Source: Sphingopyxis sp.
GTDB taxonomy: Bacteria > Pseudomonadota > Alphaproteobacteria > Sphingomonadales > Sphingomonadaceae
Assembly: GCA_016463225.1 (NCBI GenBank)
Contig: JAEMRT010000003.1
Coordinates: forward strand, 70,073 to 134,072
Direction of reading: 5' to 3'
DNA length: 64,000 nucleotides
Part shown: piece after piece, positions 1-7,850 of the stretch
Position numbering within the stretch: the first letter of the stretch is position 1
Layout: every line of letters starts with the position of its first letter
The notes under the pieces: model-generated
The model's database searches: none
Told to the model about the DNA's origin: nothing
What the model saw: the letters and a program-made list of their open reading frames with translations, nothing else
Program-made: the position numbers and the translations under genes

Positions 1-232
1 GCAGGAACGACAACATGATCGACTCTACTGCCCCCACAAGCTCACTCTCTCCTCCATCGGAGAGAAAGCGACACTTCTTCAAGCGCCATCCTCATCCATT
101 TTTCGAATAGAGAACATTCACGAAGGCACGTGGAGCGGCCCCGGTCACGGTGCTATTTCAGACGAGGATGCTGCGACGGATCGGGCGGATAGCTCGCTGC
201 GCAGTTCAAACCAATAATTTTGGAGAGCGATC
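1..232 (+). promoter_or_regulatory. Leader region upstream of pcpA
   Basis: No convincing coding sequence is seen here; the only ORF in the track is an antisense shadow. The segment lies directly before the pcpA GTG start and ends with a TTGGAGAG ribosome binding site, so it should carry the pcpA promoter. I could not fix -35 and -10 boxes with confidence. In Sphingobium chlorophenolicum a LysR gene (pcpM) and a maleylacetate reductase gene (pcpE) precede pcpA; if the order is kept here they would lie left of base 1. Confidence 0.4.
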
Positions 233-1195
233 GTGGACAACAACCATATCACCAGCTTGCACCATATCACCATCTGCACCGGTACGGCGCAGGGGGACAT
301 CGATTTCTTCGTAAAGGTGCTCGGGCAGCGCTTCGTCAAGCGTACGCTGTTCTACGACGGCAATATTCCCATCTACCACCTCTATTTTGCCGACAAGACG
401 GGCACGCCCGGTACGGTCATGACTACTTTCCCGACCCGTCGTACCGGCCTCAAGGGCCGCAAGGGATCGAACCAATTCACCGTCTGCACCTATTCGATTC
501 CGAAAGGTTCGCTCGAATGGTGGGTCGATCATCTCAACAAGCATGGCATCGCGACCGGTGAACCGGGGACGCGCTTTGGACAGCGTTTCATCGGCTTTTC
601 CCACCCCGAATGCGGCATCGACTTCGAGGTGCTCGAGGACGAGAATGACAATCGCGAACCGTTCGACTCGCCCTATGTCCCTCGCGAAAAAGCGCAGCGC
701 GGCTTCCACAGCTGGACCGCCTCGGTGCGTGAGCTTGAGGACATGGATGTCTTCATGAGCAGTTGCTGGAATTTCGAGAAGATCGGAGAAGAAGGAAATC
801 GGCACCGCTATCGGGTCAAAGACACCGATGCTGCAGGTACCATCATCGACATCCTGCATGAGCCCGACCGCCGCCAAGGCAGCTGGACGATCGCTGAAGG
901 CATCATCCACCATGGTGCGTTCGCCGTACCTGACATGGAGGTTCAAGCCCGGATCAAGTTCGATACCGAAGGTGCGGGCTTTACCGACTTTTCGGACCGC
1001 AAGAACCGCGGCTACTTCGAATCCATTTATGTCCGCACCCCTGGGGGTGTGATGTTCGAAGCGACGCATAGTCTTGGCTTCACGCACGACGAAGATGAAG
1101 CGATGCTCGGCACGGACCTCAAGGTCTCGCCGCAGTTCGACGACAAAAAACATCTAATCGAACAGGCGATGCAGGACGATCCGATCGTCGTTTGA
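233..1195 (+). CDS. pcpA: Hydroquinone 1,2-dioxygenase, PcpA/LinE type
   Basis: This is a non-haem Fe(II) ring-cleavage dioxygenase of the vicinal-oxygen-chelate (glyoxalase) superfamily. PcpA opens 2,6-dichlorohydroquinone to 2-chloromaleylacetate, and LinE does the same to chlorohydroquinone in lindane degradation. The 320-residue length equals PcpA, and from memory the sequence is nearly colinear with it over the full length. The three known iron ligands fall at the expected numbers: His11 (SLHHITI), His227 (GIIHHGAF) and Glu276 (VMFEATHS). The GTG start is chosen because a GGAG Shine-Dalgarno sits 7-8 bases upstream and the N-terminus then aligns with PcpA. A strong terminator follows, so it may be a single-gene transcript. 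Substrate preference (chlorinated, methylated or plain hydroquinone) cannot be read from sequence. Confidence 0.96.
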   Translation: MDNNHITSLHHITICTGTAQGDIDFFVKVLGQRFVKRTLFYDGNIPIYHLYFADKTGTPGTVMTTFPTRRTGLKGRKGSNQFTVCTYSIPKGSLEWWVDHLNKHGIATGEPGTRFGQRFIGFSHPECGIDFEVLEDENDNREPFDSPYVPREKAQRGFHSWTASVRELEDMDVFMSSCWNFEKIGEEGNRHRYRVKDTDAAGTIIDILHEPDRRQGSWTIAEGIIHHGAFAVPDMEVQARIKFDTEGAGFTDFSDRKNRGYFESIYVRTPGGVMFEATHSLGFTHDEDEAMLGTDLKVSPQFDDKKHLIEQAMQDDPIVV

Positions 1196-1228
1196 CCGCA
1201 TAACCGCTGTCGGGGGGCGGCGGAAGAA

Positions 1229-1260
1229 GGGCTCCGGCACATCATGCTGGAGCCCTTTTT
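1229..1260 (+). terminator. Rho-independent terminator after pcpA
   Basis: The inverted repeat GGGCTCC / GGAGCCC, with an inner GCA/TGC pair, is followed directly by TTTTT. It starts about 33 bases past the pcpA stop and fits an intrinsic terminator on the plus strand. Confidence 0.88.
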
Positions 1261-1566
1261 GCATCTTCGCGGCATCGCGCTCGCGGAACAGCGGATAGGC
1301 ATGTGTATCTGACGGCCGATCCCCCAATCGTGTCGACGGATGCGCAGCGGGCGGGCCGACGCATAAGTTTAGTGTGTCGGCTCGCCCCATCGGGCGCTCA
1401 TGGCAGCCGTCAAGCTGGGATCTGACGAAGCGAGGCGGGTCGGGGAGGATTCTACTACCTAGCCAAGACCTATTCATAAAACGGAACCGGACAATCCGGA
1501 TCGCAATATGAGGCGGCTGCGAGATCGGTGCTAGCCGACATCCCCAAAGAGCAGGAGCTATGGGAA
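1261..1566 (+). promoter_or_regulatory. pcpA-pcpC intergenic region, probable pcpC promoter
   Basis: There is no credible gene here. Because a terminator closes pcpA, pcpC needs its own promoter in this stretch. A small inverted repeat CCGGA-CAA-TCCGG at 1487-1499 lies about 70 bases before the pcpC start and could be a regulator site. An AGGAG ribosome binding site lies about 9 bases before the chosen pcpC ATG. Promoter boxes could not be assigned with confidence. Confidence 0.4.
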
Positions 1567-2313
1567 ATGCCCGAGATCGACCTTTTCAACTACACCATGT
1601 CGATTTGCTCGATGAAAACCCGCCTAGCGATGGACGAGTTCGGTATCGTCTACAATGACAAGCAAATCGACATCGGCTTCGCACTCGAGAATTTCGAGCC
1701 GGACTATGTGCGGCTGAACAGCAAGTGCGTGGTTCCGACCCTGGTGGTGGGCGACGCGATCGTCACCGATTCCTATAATATCATTCTCGAAGCGGCTCGC
1801 CTCGCCTCGATGGGCCTGCCGTCGAATCCGGCCGCGCGGCAATTCGCCTTGGACTGGTTCAAGAAGGGCGACGAGGTCAATTTCCAGGTTATCACCTACG
1901 GCCGAAAAGGGGTTCCGCGTGGCGACGAACTGTTGATCGCGCGGCGTGAACGGACGAAAGAATACGCCGCCAAATATCCCCAACTGCGCACGATCTATCT
2001 TGCCGCTTATGAGCGGATCGTCGAGCATGGAAACCGCGCTTACGACACGGCGACGACAGCCGCTGCCGAAGCGGATCTCGCAGCGCGGTTAGACGAACTC
2101 GACGCGCATCTCGCGGAGCGTCCAGTTATCGCGGGCGACGAATATAGCGTAGCGGACATTGTGTGGACGGTGCTCCTCGCCCGGATCGAGATGCTGCACT
2201 TGACGGCGCTGATCAATGATCGCCGAAATGTGCTCGCCTATTATCAGCGCATGAAGGCACGTCCAAGCTTCGAGCGGGCGCGGGTCATGCCGAACTGGAA
2301 GGGCGGCATCTGA
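1567..2313 (+). CDS. pcpC: Glutathione-dependent reductive dehalogenase, PcpC/LinD type
   Basis: A GST-superfamily reductive dehalogenase. PcpC removes chlorine from tetrachloro- and trichlorohydroquinone at the cost of glutathione, and LinD does the same with 2,5-dichlorohydroquinone. The N-terminus carries YTMSICSMKT with the nucleophilic cysteine (Cys13 of mature PcpC), and the C-terminus ends MPNWKGGI as in PcpC. I use the ATG at 1567 rather than the GTG at 1528 in the ORF track. It gives 248 residues, the PcpC length, and has an AGGAG site upstream. It pairs with pcpA as in the pcpMAC arrangement: dehalogenation first, then ring opening. The closely related maleylacetoacetate isomerase fold lacks this SICSMK context, so I favour dehalogenase. 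Confidence 0.95.
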   Translation: MPEIDLFNYTMSICSMKTRLAMDEFGIVYNDKQIDIGFALENFEPDYVRLNSKCVVPTLVVGDAIVTDSYNIILEAARLASMGLPSNPAARQFALDWFKKGDEVNFQVITYGRKGVPRGDELLIARRERTKEYAAKYPQLRTIYLAAYERIVEHGNRAYDTATTAAAEADLAARLDELDAHLAERPVIAGDEYSVADIVWTVLLARIEMLHLTALINDRRNVLAYYQRMKARPSFERARVMPNWKGGI

Positions 2314-2413
2314 TCGATACCTTAGCACAGGCTCTTTACCAATCAGAGGAAAGCTTAAATCTCAAAATCACCCCGTGGGGCATCGCTTTCGGTTCAATCT
2401 CAAGCCCAAAGCT

Positions 2414-2962
2414 CTAGCGTCGTGACTGCAAGATTGCCGGCGCAATCTGGCGGTTCGCGACTTCGCGCAACACGAAGCTGCTGCGGATGCGGGCGACATG
2501 CGGCAGGACCGACAGCTCCTTGCGATAGATCATATCGTAATCTTCGAGCGACTGGACATTCAGGATCATCAGAAAATCGGTGTCGCCAGAAACAAAGGCG
2601 CAAAAGCGCATCGACGGGCTTTGCAATACCGCCTGTTCGAAATCCTGCAGGACATTTTCAGCCTGCGACACCAGCTCGATCGAGACTACGACTAGCGTAC
2701 CATATCCGAGCGATCGCACGTTGAGGTGCGCCGAATAGTGGGTGATGTAGCCGGTCTCTTCCAGAATTTTTCGTCGCCGCGCCACTGCCGTGCTGGACAG
2801 GTGCACATTGTCGCCCAGCCAGACATCCGATGCGCGCCCTTGGGTGACTAGGGCGCGCATCAGACGAAAGTCGGTATCATCGAGCTCGTGCTGGACGGGG
2901 CGGCTTGGTGTCGAATCAAGCCAATTTGTGCGGCCGCGCGGCAGATCCATATTAGTATGCAC
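2414..2962 (-). CDS. Lrp/AsnC family transcriptional regulator
   Basis: A 182-residue regulator with an N-terminal winged helix-turn-helix (about residues 28-75, LSSTAVARRRKILEE) and a C-terminal RAM ligand-binding domain (about 90-170). Family members bind small molecules, often amino acids, and control nearby transport or catabolic genes. It is on the same strand as the MetE-like gene and starts about 40 bases after that gene ends, so the two could be cotranscribed. Its N-terminal extension of about 25 residues before the HTH is longer than usual; an internal start is possible. The effector is unknown. Confidence 0.85.
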   Translation of the reverse strand: MHTNMDLPRGRTNWLDSTPSRPVQHELDDTDFRLMRALVTQGRASDVWLGDNVHLSSTAVARRRKILEETGYITHYSAHLNVRSLGYGTLVVVSIELVSQAENVLQDFEQAVLQSPSMRFCAFVSGDTDFLMILNVQSLEDYDMIYRKELSVLPHVARIRSSFVLREVANRQIAPAILQSRR

Positions 2963-3004
2963 CCCCCTCTTAATTCCATAAGCTGAACCCGCGATCGGTG
3001 GATG

Positions 3005-4042
3005 CTATGCGGATGCCGCGTCGAGCGTTCGCGCGATTTCCGTGTGCAATGCCAAGAGGCCGGACACCGTCTCGGGCGACCGGCGCCCGAACCCGCATTC
3101 GGTAGCGATGCCGAATTCGCGCAGATGCTGTTTTGCGCCGCGGGCGCGGCGAAGCGCCCCCTCCAAGCCGTCACGGGCATGGACAAGGCCGAGATAGATC
3201 GTTGTTTCGGGATCGGTTTCAAGCTTCGAGAGTGGTTCGAAATAGGCCGCGTCGTCGCGGGCGATCGGTACCGGCAAGTGGAACCAGTCGATCGAGCGGC
3301 GAACCTGATCAGCGAGTTGGTTCATGACCTGAACCATCAGCAACGTATCATCCGGTTCCTTGAAATGCTGGTGCCCAGCATCGCCATAGCAAAGATGGAA
3401 GCCGAGTTTCACATTGTCGGGAACCCAGGAGGCGAGTTCGATCATGCGGCCGAGGAGCGACCCGAAATCATTGACCGATGCAGGAAAGACGCCTTCGAGT
3501 GCTGCAAATTCAAGCGCGGCGTCCCATTGGATCGCAAGTTGTTCATTGGGTATGGCCTTGCAAATGAGGTCAACCTCGCGGCGCATCGCTTCGACATAGA
3601 GCGGCTCGATCGCGGCAAAGCTTTCGGGTTCGATAAAAGACATCATCGGCGCAAAGGGCGTTGGCAACGCCACCTGGAAGCGCGTTCCGGCCGCGATCTT
3701 GCCGCTCTCGACGAGCTGGCGGAAGGATGCGTAGGACTGGATTGCCGCCTCGGCATAGCCAAGAGGGGGAAATTGTCGTTCGCAGGCCCGATCCTTCTTC
3801 TCCGCATAGAGATCGACTTGAACCGCGCCATAGCCATCGTCGTGGCGGAGCCGTTCGAGCATCGGCGCGCGTTCCATGACATTTTTCTGCCAGTTGATCC
3901 AGTTGGTACGCTCACCCGTCTCGCCATCCGGGATCGCGCCGAGGCGGTCGCCGAGATTGGCCGACGCTGCAATAAACACTTCGGCCTCGTCCTTGAGGGG
4001 AATACTGCCGACAAGCAGGATGGGGGTTTGTGTACTACTCAT
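3005..4042 (-). CDS. MetE-like (UROD/MetE superfamily) zinc protein
   Basis: A 345-residue protein of the cobalamin-independent methionine synthase II / UROD-like superfamily. It is about the size of the catalytic barrel alone. A GFHLCYGD segment gives the His-x-Cys metal pair, and a late ECGFG gives the final cysteine typical of the MetE zinc site. The family includes thiol methyltransferases and epoxyalkane:CoM transferase, so the reaction may be methyl or alkyl transfer to a thiol. The start at 4042 has AAGGA at good spacing; the longer start in the track adds an unlikely Arg/Pro-rich stretch. In a locus full of folate C1 genes a methyltransferase role is attractive, but the substrate is unknown. 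Confidence 0.75.
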   Translation of the reverse strand: MSSTQTPILLVGSIPLKDEAEVFIAASANLGDRLGAIPDGETGERTNWINWQKNVMERAPMLERLRHDDGYGAVQVDLYAEKKDRACERQFPPLGYAEAAIQSYASFRQLVESGKIAAGTRFQVALPTPFAPMMSFIEPESFAAIEPLYVEAMRREVDLICKAIPNEQLAIQWDAALEFAALEGVFPASVNDFGSLLGRMIELASWVPDNVKLGFHLCYGDAGHQHFKEPDDTLLMVQVMNQLADQVRRSIDWFHLPVPIARDDAAYFEPLSKLETDPETTIYLGLVHARDGLEGALRRARGAKQHLREFGIATECGFGRRSPETVSGLLALHTEIARTLDAASA

Positions 4043-4402
4043 TGCCATTCCTTGTGCTGGGCATGAAGTCCTTAGAAGTGCCAGAGGACTTCGCGGTCTT
4101 CCGCATCCGTCCGGCCCGCCGGCAAGCGCCAACGGTCGATCGCAGGCTGCGGCGCCAAATGTCGGAGCTTTGGGACTTGGGCGGCGGGCTGCCGCGCTGC
4201 GCGCGGTTGAGGCTTTGCCGGCGCATGACCGTGAGCTTGGACGCTAGGACGCTCATCCGATTTCGAAAACTGCCAATTCCTAAGCGACGGATAGGAGGGC
4301 GAGCGTCAACCGAGAAGCTTCCAAATCCGGATTGCCTCCATCCGAAAAGTGGATGCTCGTATTCGACCTCGGGCATCGCCCAGCCCTCGTCGGCGCAGTT
4401 CG
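4043..4402 (-). other. Intergenic region, no gene supported
   Basis: This 360-base gap separates the pcaJ stop from the MetE-like start, both on the minus strand. The overlapping ORFs listed here (4030-4422 plus, 4035-4376 minus) read as low-complexity Arg/Ser/Pro-rich shadows with no family signature. It presumably contains the promoter of the MetE-like gene; no clear operator or terminator was found. Confidence 0.5.
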
Positions 4403-5041
4403 TTATCCCGCAGCGACCGTAATTCCGGTTTGCGAGCGGACGGTTTCAAGGTCCATGCCATCGGCAAGTTCCTGCACCACCAGCCGACCATTCTCGCGGT
4501 CGAGGATGAAGCGCCCAAAGTCCGAGATGATCGCGTCGACGATGGCGGTTCCAGTCAGCGGCAGGCTACATTGTTCAACGATCTTGGGGTTGCCCGCCTT
4601 GTCGGCGTGATTCATCACGACAACGACACGTTTGACGCCCGCGACGAGATCCATCGCGCCGCCCATGCCCTTGATCATCTTGCCGGGCACCGCCCAGTTC
4701 GCGAGATCGCCGTTTCCCGCGACCTCCATTGCCCCGAGGATGGCGAGATCGATATGTCCTCCGCGGATCATGGCGAAGCTGTCCGCCGAGCTGAAGAAGC
4801 TCGACGTGGACAGCGCGGTGACCGTCTGCTTGCCCGCGTTGATGAGGTCGGGGTCGACCTCGTCCTCATATGGGAAGGGACCGATACCGAGCATGCCGTT
4901 TTCAGACTGGAGAATAACTTGAATGTCAGCCGGCACAAAATTGGCAACTAGTGTCGGAATCCCGATGCCGAGATTGACATAATAGCCGTCCTTGAGTTCG
5001 AGCGCAGCCCGTTCTGCCATCTCTTCGCGTGTCCAGGGCAT
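4403..5041 (-). CDS. pcaJ: 3-oxoacid (3-oxoadipate) CoA-transferase subunit B
   Basis: The beta subunit of a heteromeric succinyl-CoA:3-oxoacid CoA-transferase. The 212-residue length matches PcaJ/ScoB. The LQSENGMLG motif carries the catalytic glutamate that forms the CoA thioester intermediate, and GIGIPTLVA and GAMEVAGNGDLANW are family signatures. Its start overlaps the pcaI stop in a TGATG arrangement, so the two subunits are translationally coupled. Because maleylacetate-forming enzymes (PcpA, hydroxyquinol dioxygenase) and a PcaF-like thiolase share the window, 3-oxoadipate is the most likely substrate; acetoacetate (ScoB) cannot be excluded. Confidence 0.92.
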   Translation of the reverse strand: MPWTREEMAERAALELKDGYYVNLGIGIPTLVANFVPADIQVILQSENGMLGIGPFPYEDEVDPDLINAGKQTVTALSTSSFFSSADSFAMIRGGHIDLAILGAMEVAGNGDLANWAVPGKMIKGMGGAMDLVAGVKRVVVVMNHADKAGNPKIVEQCSLPLTGTAIVDAIISDFGRFILDRENGRLVVQELADGMDLETVRSQTGITVAAG

Positions 5042-5760
5042 CAGGCAGTTACCTCCTCACGCGATCGCGTCGTACGGAATTCGATACGTTTTTCGTACGA
5101 CGGGCCCTGGATCACCCGGTTTACGTAGATGCCAGGCGTATGGATATGGTCCGGATCGAGACTGCCTGCAGGGACGATTTCCTCGACCTCCGCGATGGTC
5201 ACCGCGCCAGCGGTTGCCATGTTCGGATTAAAGTTGCGAGCCGTCTTTCGGTAGACGAGATTGCCTTCGGGATCGGCCTTCCATGCCTTCACGATCGAGA
5301 GATCGGAGCGGAGCCAAGTCTCGCGCACATAGAGCGCGCCCTCAAATTCCTCGACGGGCTTGCCTTCTGCGACCACGGTGCCGACGCCGGTCTTCGTAAA
5401 GAAGGCTGGGATTCCAGCGCCGCCCGCACGGATGCGCTCCGCCAGTGTGCCCTGCGGATTGAGCTCAAGTTCGAGCTTCCCCGACAGATATAGGTCGGCG
5501 AATAGCTTGTTCTCGCCGATGTAGGACGAGACCATCTTGCGGATCTGGCCATTGTTGAGAAGCGTCCAGAGCCCGAATCCGTCCGCACCGCAATTGTTCG
5601 AGATGACGGTCAAACCCGTAATGCCGCTACGGAGCAGCCCCTCGATCAAATGCTCGGGATTTCCCGAAAGCCCAAAGCCTCCCGACATGATTGTCATACC
5701 GTCGAACAGGATTCCGTCGAGCGCTGCATCGGCATTCGGAAATATCTTGTGCTTCGCCAT
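5041..5760 (-). CDS. pcaI: 3-oxoacid (3-oxoadipate) CoA-transferase subunit A
   Basis: The alpha subunit, partner of the downstream pcaJ. The start is set at MAKHKIFPNADAAL (5760), not the track's 5799, because a GGGG-rich ribosome site lies just upstream and the extra residues are not family-like. The CoA-binding segment IMSGGFGLSGNPE is present near the N-terminus, and GADGFG and the later GGAGIPAFFT segments fit the family. The complex makes 3-oxoadipyl-CoA for the thiolase encoded across the divergent promoter. A palindromic operator candidate sits 13 bases upstream of the start, next to the IclR gene. Confidence 0.92.
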   Translation of the reverse strand: MAKHKIFPNADAALDGILFDGMTIMSGGFGLSGNPEHLIEGLLRSGITGLTVISNNCGADGFGLWTLLNNGQIRKMVSSYIGENKLFADLYLSGKLELELNPQGTLAERIRAGGAGIPAFFTKTGVGTVVAEGKPVEEFEGALYVRETWLRSDLSIVKAWKADPEGNLVYRKTARNFNPNMATAGAVTIAEVEEIVPAGSLDPDHIHTPGIYVNRVIQGPSYEKRIEFRTTRSREEVTA

Positions 5761-5772
5761 AAAAGCCCCTAA

Positions 5773-5789
5773 TGTCCGAATATCGGACA
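5773..5789. promoter_or_regulatory. Palindrome in the pcaI-iclR divergent promoter, probable IclR operator
   Basis: TGTCCGA-ATA-TCGGACA is a perfect inverted repeat (7-base arms, 3-base spacer) between the pcaI start at 5760 and the IclR start at 5829. IclR-family PcaR/PcaU-type regulators bind short palindromes in such divergent promoters. The position would let one protein control both directions. Confidence 0.6.
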
Positions 5790-5828
5790 AATAGTTCAAT
5801 AATCGGTTTTATCGAAAAGGTCAATACG

Positions 5829-6605
5829 ATGAGCCCGAAGGACGAGACCGGCGATCCCAACTATATGCTCTCGCTCGCCCGCGGGCTCGAGGTGCTGCGT
5901 GCCTTCGAGGGCCAACCCTCCTTGTCCGCTGCGGAAGCTGCACGGATTACCGGCCTCAATCGACCGAGCGCCAGCCGCTGTCTCTATACGCTCGTGCGCC
6001 TAGGCTATGTGCGGGAGCAAAATGGGCGCTATTCGTTGACACCCGGATTGCTGCCGCTTGCTTGCGGCTATCTGTCTTCGGCGCCGCTGGCGAGCGCGAG
6101 CCAGGCCATCTCCAATGCGCTGCGCGACCGATTGCAGGAAACGGTGTCGGTCGCGACACTCGACCCATCGGACCTCGGGCGTATCATCTACATCGCGCGA
6201 GCCGAACGAAACCAAATCATCGCGGCGCCGCTCATGGTCGGGAGCACGCTTCCCAGTCATTGCACCTCGATGGGGCGCATTTTGCTCGCGGCGCGGGACA
6301 GTGGGGAGCGCGAAGCCTGGCTGGCCGGGACGACGCTCGAACGTCGCACCGATCGCACGATTACCGACAAGACCCGGCTTCGCGATGAGTTTGTCGCGGT
6401 GGCTGAGCAGCGATGGAGTCTTGTCGAAGAGGAACTTGAACCGGGGCTGCGCTCGCTGGCGGTCCCGGTGCGTGATCGAAGCGGGGCGGTGGTTGCCGCG
6501 CTCAATGTCGCGACTTTCTCGGGAGCGCACAACCGCGAGGATCTGATCGAGAATTATCTGCCCGAACTGAGGGCTGCCGCGGCGCAGCTCGAACGGGCCA
6601 TCTGA
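5829..6605 (+). CDS. IclR family regulator, PcaR-like
   Basis: An IclR-type regulator with an N-terminal winged HTH (about residues 20-70, SAAEAARITGLNRPSASRCL) and a C-terminal effector domain ending in a conserved LAVPVRDRSGAVVAALNV region. Relatives such as PcaR and PcaU control protocatechuate/3-oxoadipate genes. The start at 5829 (MSPKDET) is chosen because AAAAGG lies 8 bases upstream; the longer ORF start at 5772 would run through the palindromic operator. It is divergent from pcaIJ and 31 bases upstream of the thiolase gene, so it probably controls the whole 3-oxoadipate segment. The effector may be 3-oxoadipate or an upstream aromatic; this is inference. Confidence 0.88.
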   Translation: MSPKDETGDPNYMLSLARGLEVLRAFEGQPSLSAAEAARITGLNRPSASRCLYTLVRLGYVREQNGRYSLTPGLLPLACGYLSSAPLASASQAISNALRDRLQETVSVATLDPSDLGRIIYIARAERNQIIAAPLMVGSTLPSHCTSMGRILLAARDSGEREAWLAGTTLERRTDRTITDKTRLRDEFVAVAEQRWSLVEEELEPGLRSLAVPVRDRSGAVVAALNVATFSGAHNREDLIENYLPELRAAAAQLERAI

Positions 6606-6636
6606 ATTCGACGAGACCATGTAAGGAGATTGAGTG

Positions 6637-7845
6637 ATGGAATTGCGTCGCGTAGCCATCGTGTCGCCGGTTCGTACGGCAGTAGGGAAATTCGGTGGCG
6701 GCCTTTCTACGCTTACCGCGGGCGAGTTGGGTGCCGCAATTCTCAAGGCGCTCGTCGAACGCAGCGGCATCGATCCCGAGCGGGTCGATGATGTCGTGTT
6801 CGGCCAAGGCTATGCGAGCGGCGAAGCGCCTAGCATCGGCCGATGGTCGTGGCTTGCCGCGGGGCTTCCCCAGACGGTGCCGGGTTTCCAGCTCGACCGT
6901 CGTTGCGGTTCGGGTCTGCAGGCGATCATCGAGGCCGCGATGATGGTGCAGACCGGCGCCGCCGACGTGGTCGTTGCAGGCGGCGCTGAGAGCATGTCGA
7001 ACGTCGAGCATTATTCGACAAGCCTTCGGAATGGAACGCGCCTCGGTAACATCGAGCTATATGACCGCTTGACGCGTGCGCGGCTCATGTCGCAGCCGAT
7101 CGAACGCTATGGCGCGATCTCCGGAATGATCGAGACAGCGGAGAATGTCGCGCGCGACCATGAAATCACGCGCGAACAGTCGGACGCTTATGCGGTGCGC
7201 TCGCATCAGCGGGCGGCCGCGGCCTGGCGCGAAGGCCGTTTCCAGGACGAAGTTGTTCCCGTGGCGGTTCCGCAGAAGCGCGGAGAGCCCGTGATTTTCG
7301 ACCATGACCAAGGCTATCGGGCCGACGCCTCGATTGAAACCCTGTCAGCGCTCCGGCCACTCGAGGGAGGTGTCGTAACTGCCGGTAACGCGAGCCAGCA
7401 GAATGATGCGGCGGCCGCCTGTTTGCTGGTCGCGGAGGATCAGCTTAACAAACTCGGCCTCAAGCCGGCCGGATGGTTCGTCGGCTGGGCCGCCGCGGGC
7501 TGCGATCCCTCGCGAATGGGGATCGGCCCGGTGCCCGCGGTCGAGCGGCTCTTCTCCCGCACGGGTCTCGGCTGGAACGATATGGGGCTCGTCGAACTTA
7601 ATGAAGCCTTCGCGCCGCAGGTGCTAGGCGTGCTCAAGGGGTGGGGCTGGAGCGAGAATGACGGCCGGCACGATATCCTCAATGTCAACGGATCGGGAAT
7701 TTCGCTAGGCCATCCGATCGGGGTCACGGGCGCCCGCATTGCGGCGACGTTGCTCAACGAAATGCGGCGCCGCGATGTTCGATATGGCTTGGAAACGATG
7801 TGCATCGGAGGCGGGCAGGGGCTTGCGGCAATTTTCGAGCGCTGA
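6637..7845 (+). CDS. Thiolase, probable 3-oxoadipyl-CoA thiolase (PcaF-like)
   Basis: A 402-residue type II thiolase that cleaves 3-oxoacyl-CoA with CoA. Active-site residues are in place: nucleophilic Cys90 in DRRCGSGLQA, the NEAFAPQ loop, the GHPIGVTG histidine and the CIGGGQG second cysteine near the C-terminus. The ATG at 6637 is preceded by AAGGAG with 8-base spacing. Its position right after the IclR gene and across from pcaIJ suggests it produces succinyl-CoA and acetyl-CoA from 3-oxoadipyl-CoA. A general acetyl-CoA acetyltransferase (PhaA/AtoB) is the alternative, since family members are hard to separate by eye. Confidence 0.88.
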   Translation: MELRRVAIVSPVRTAVGKFGGGLSTLTAGELGAAILKALVERSGIDPERVDDVVFGQGYASGEAPSIGRWSWLAAGLPQTVPGFQLDRRCGSGLQAIIEAAMMVQTGAADVVVAGGAESMSNVEHYSTSLRNGTRLGNIELYDRLTRARLMSQPIERYGAISGMIETAENVARDHEITREQSDAYAVRSHQRAAAAWREGRFQDEVVPVAVPQKRGEPVIFDHDQGYRADASIETLSALRPLEGGVVTAGNASQQNDAAAACLLVAEDQLNKLGLKPAGWFVGWAAAGCDPSRMGIGPVPAVERLFSRTGLGWNDMGLVELNEAFAPQVLGVLKGWGWSENDGRHDILNVNGSGISLGHPIGVTGARIAATLLNEMRRRDVRYGLETMCIGGGQGLAAIFER

Positions 7846-7850
7846 TCACG

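Noticed and set aside
206-1153. Long antisense ORF (315 aa) opposite pcpA
   Set aside because: It is a GC-rich shadow of pcpA; no family signature, whereas pcpA matches a known enzyme over its full length. The same applies to 3002-4066 plus, 24296-24949 plus, 26079-26882 plus, 32122-33585 minus and 46699-48201 plus.
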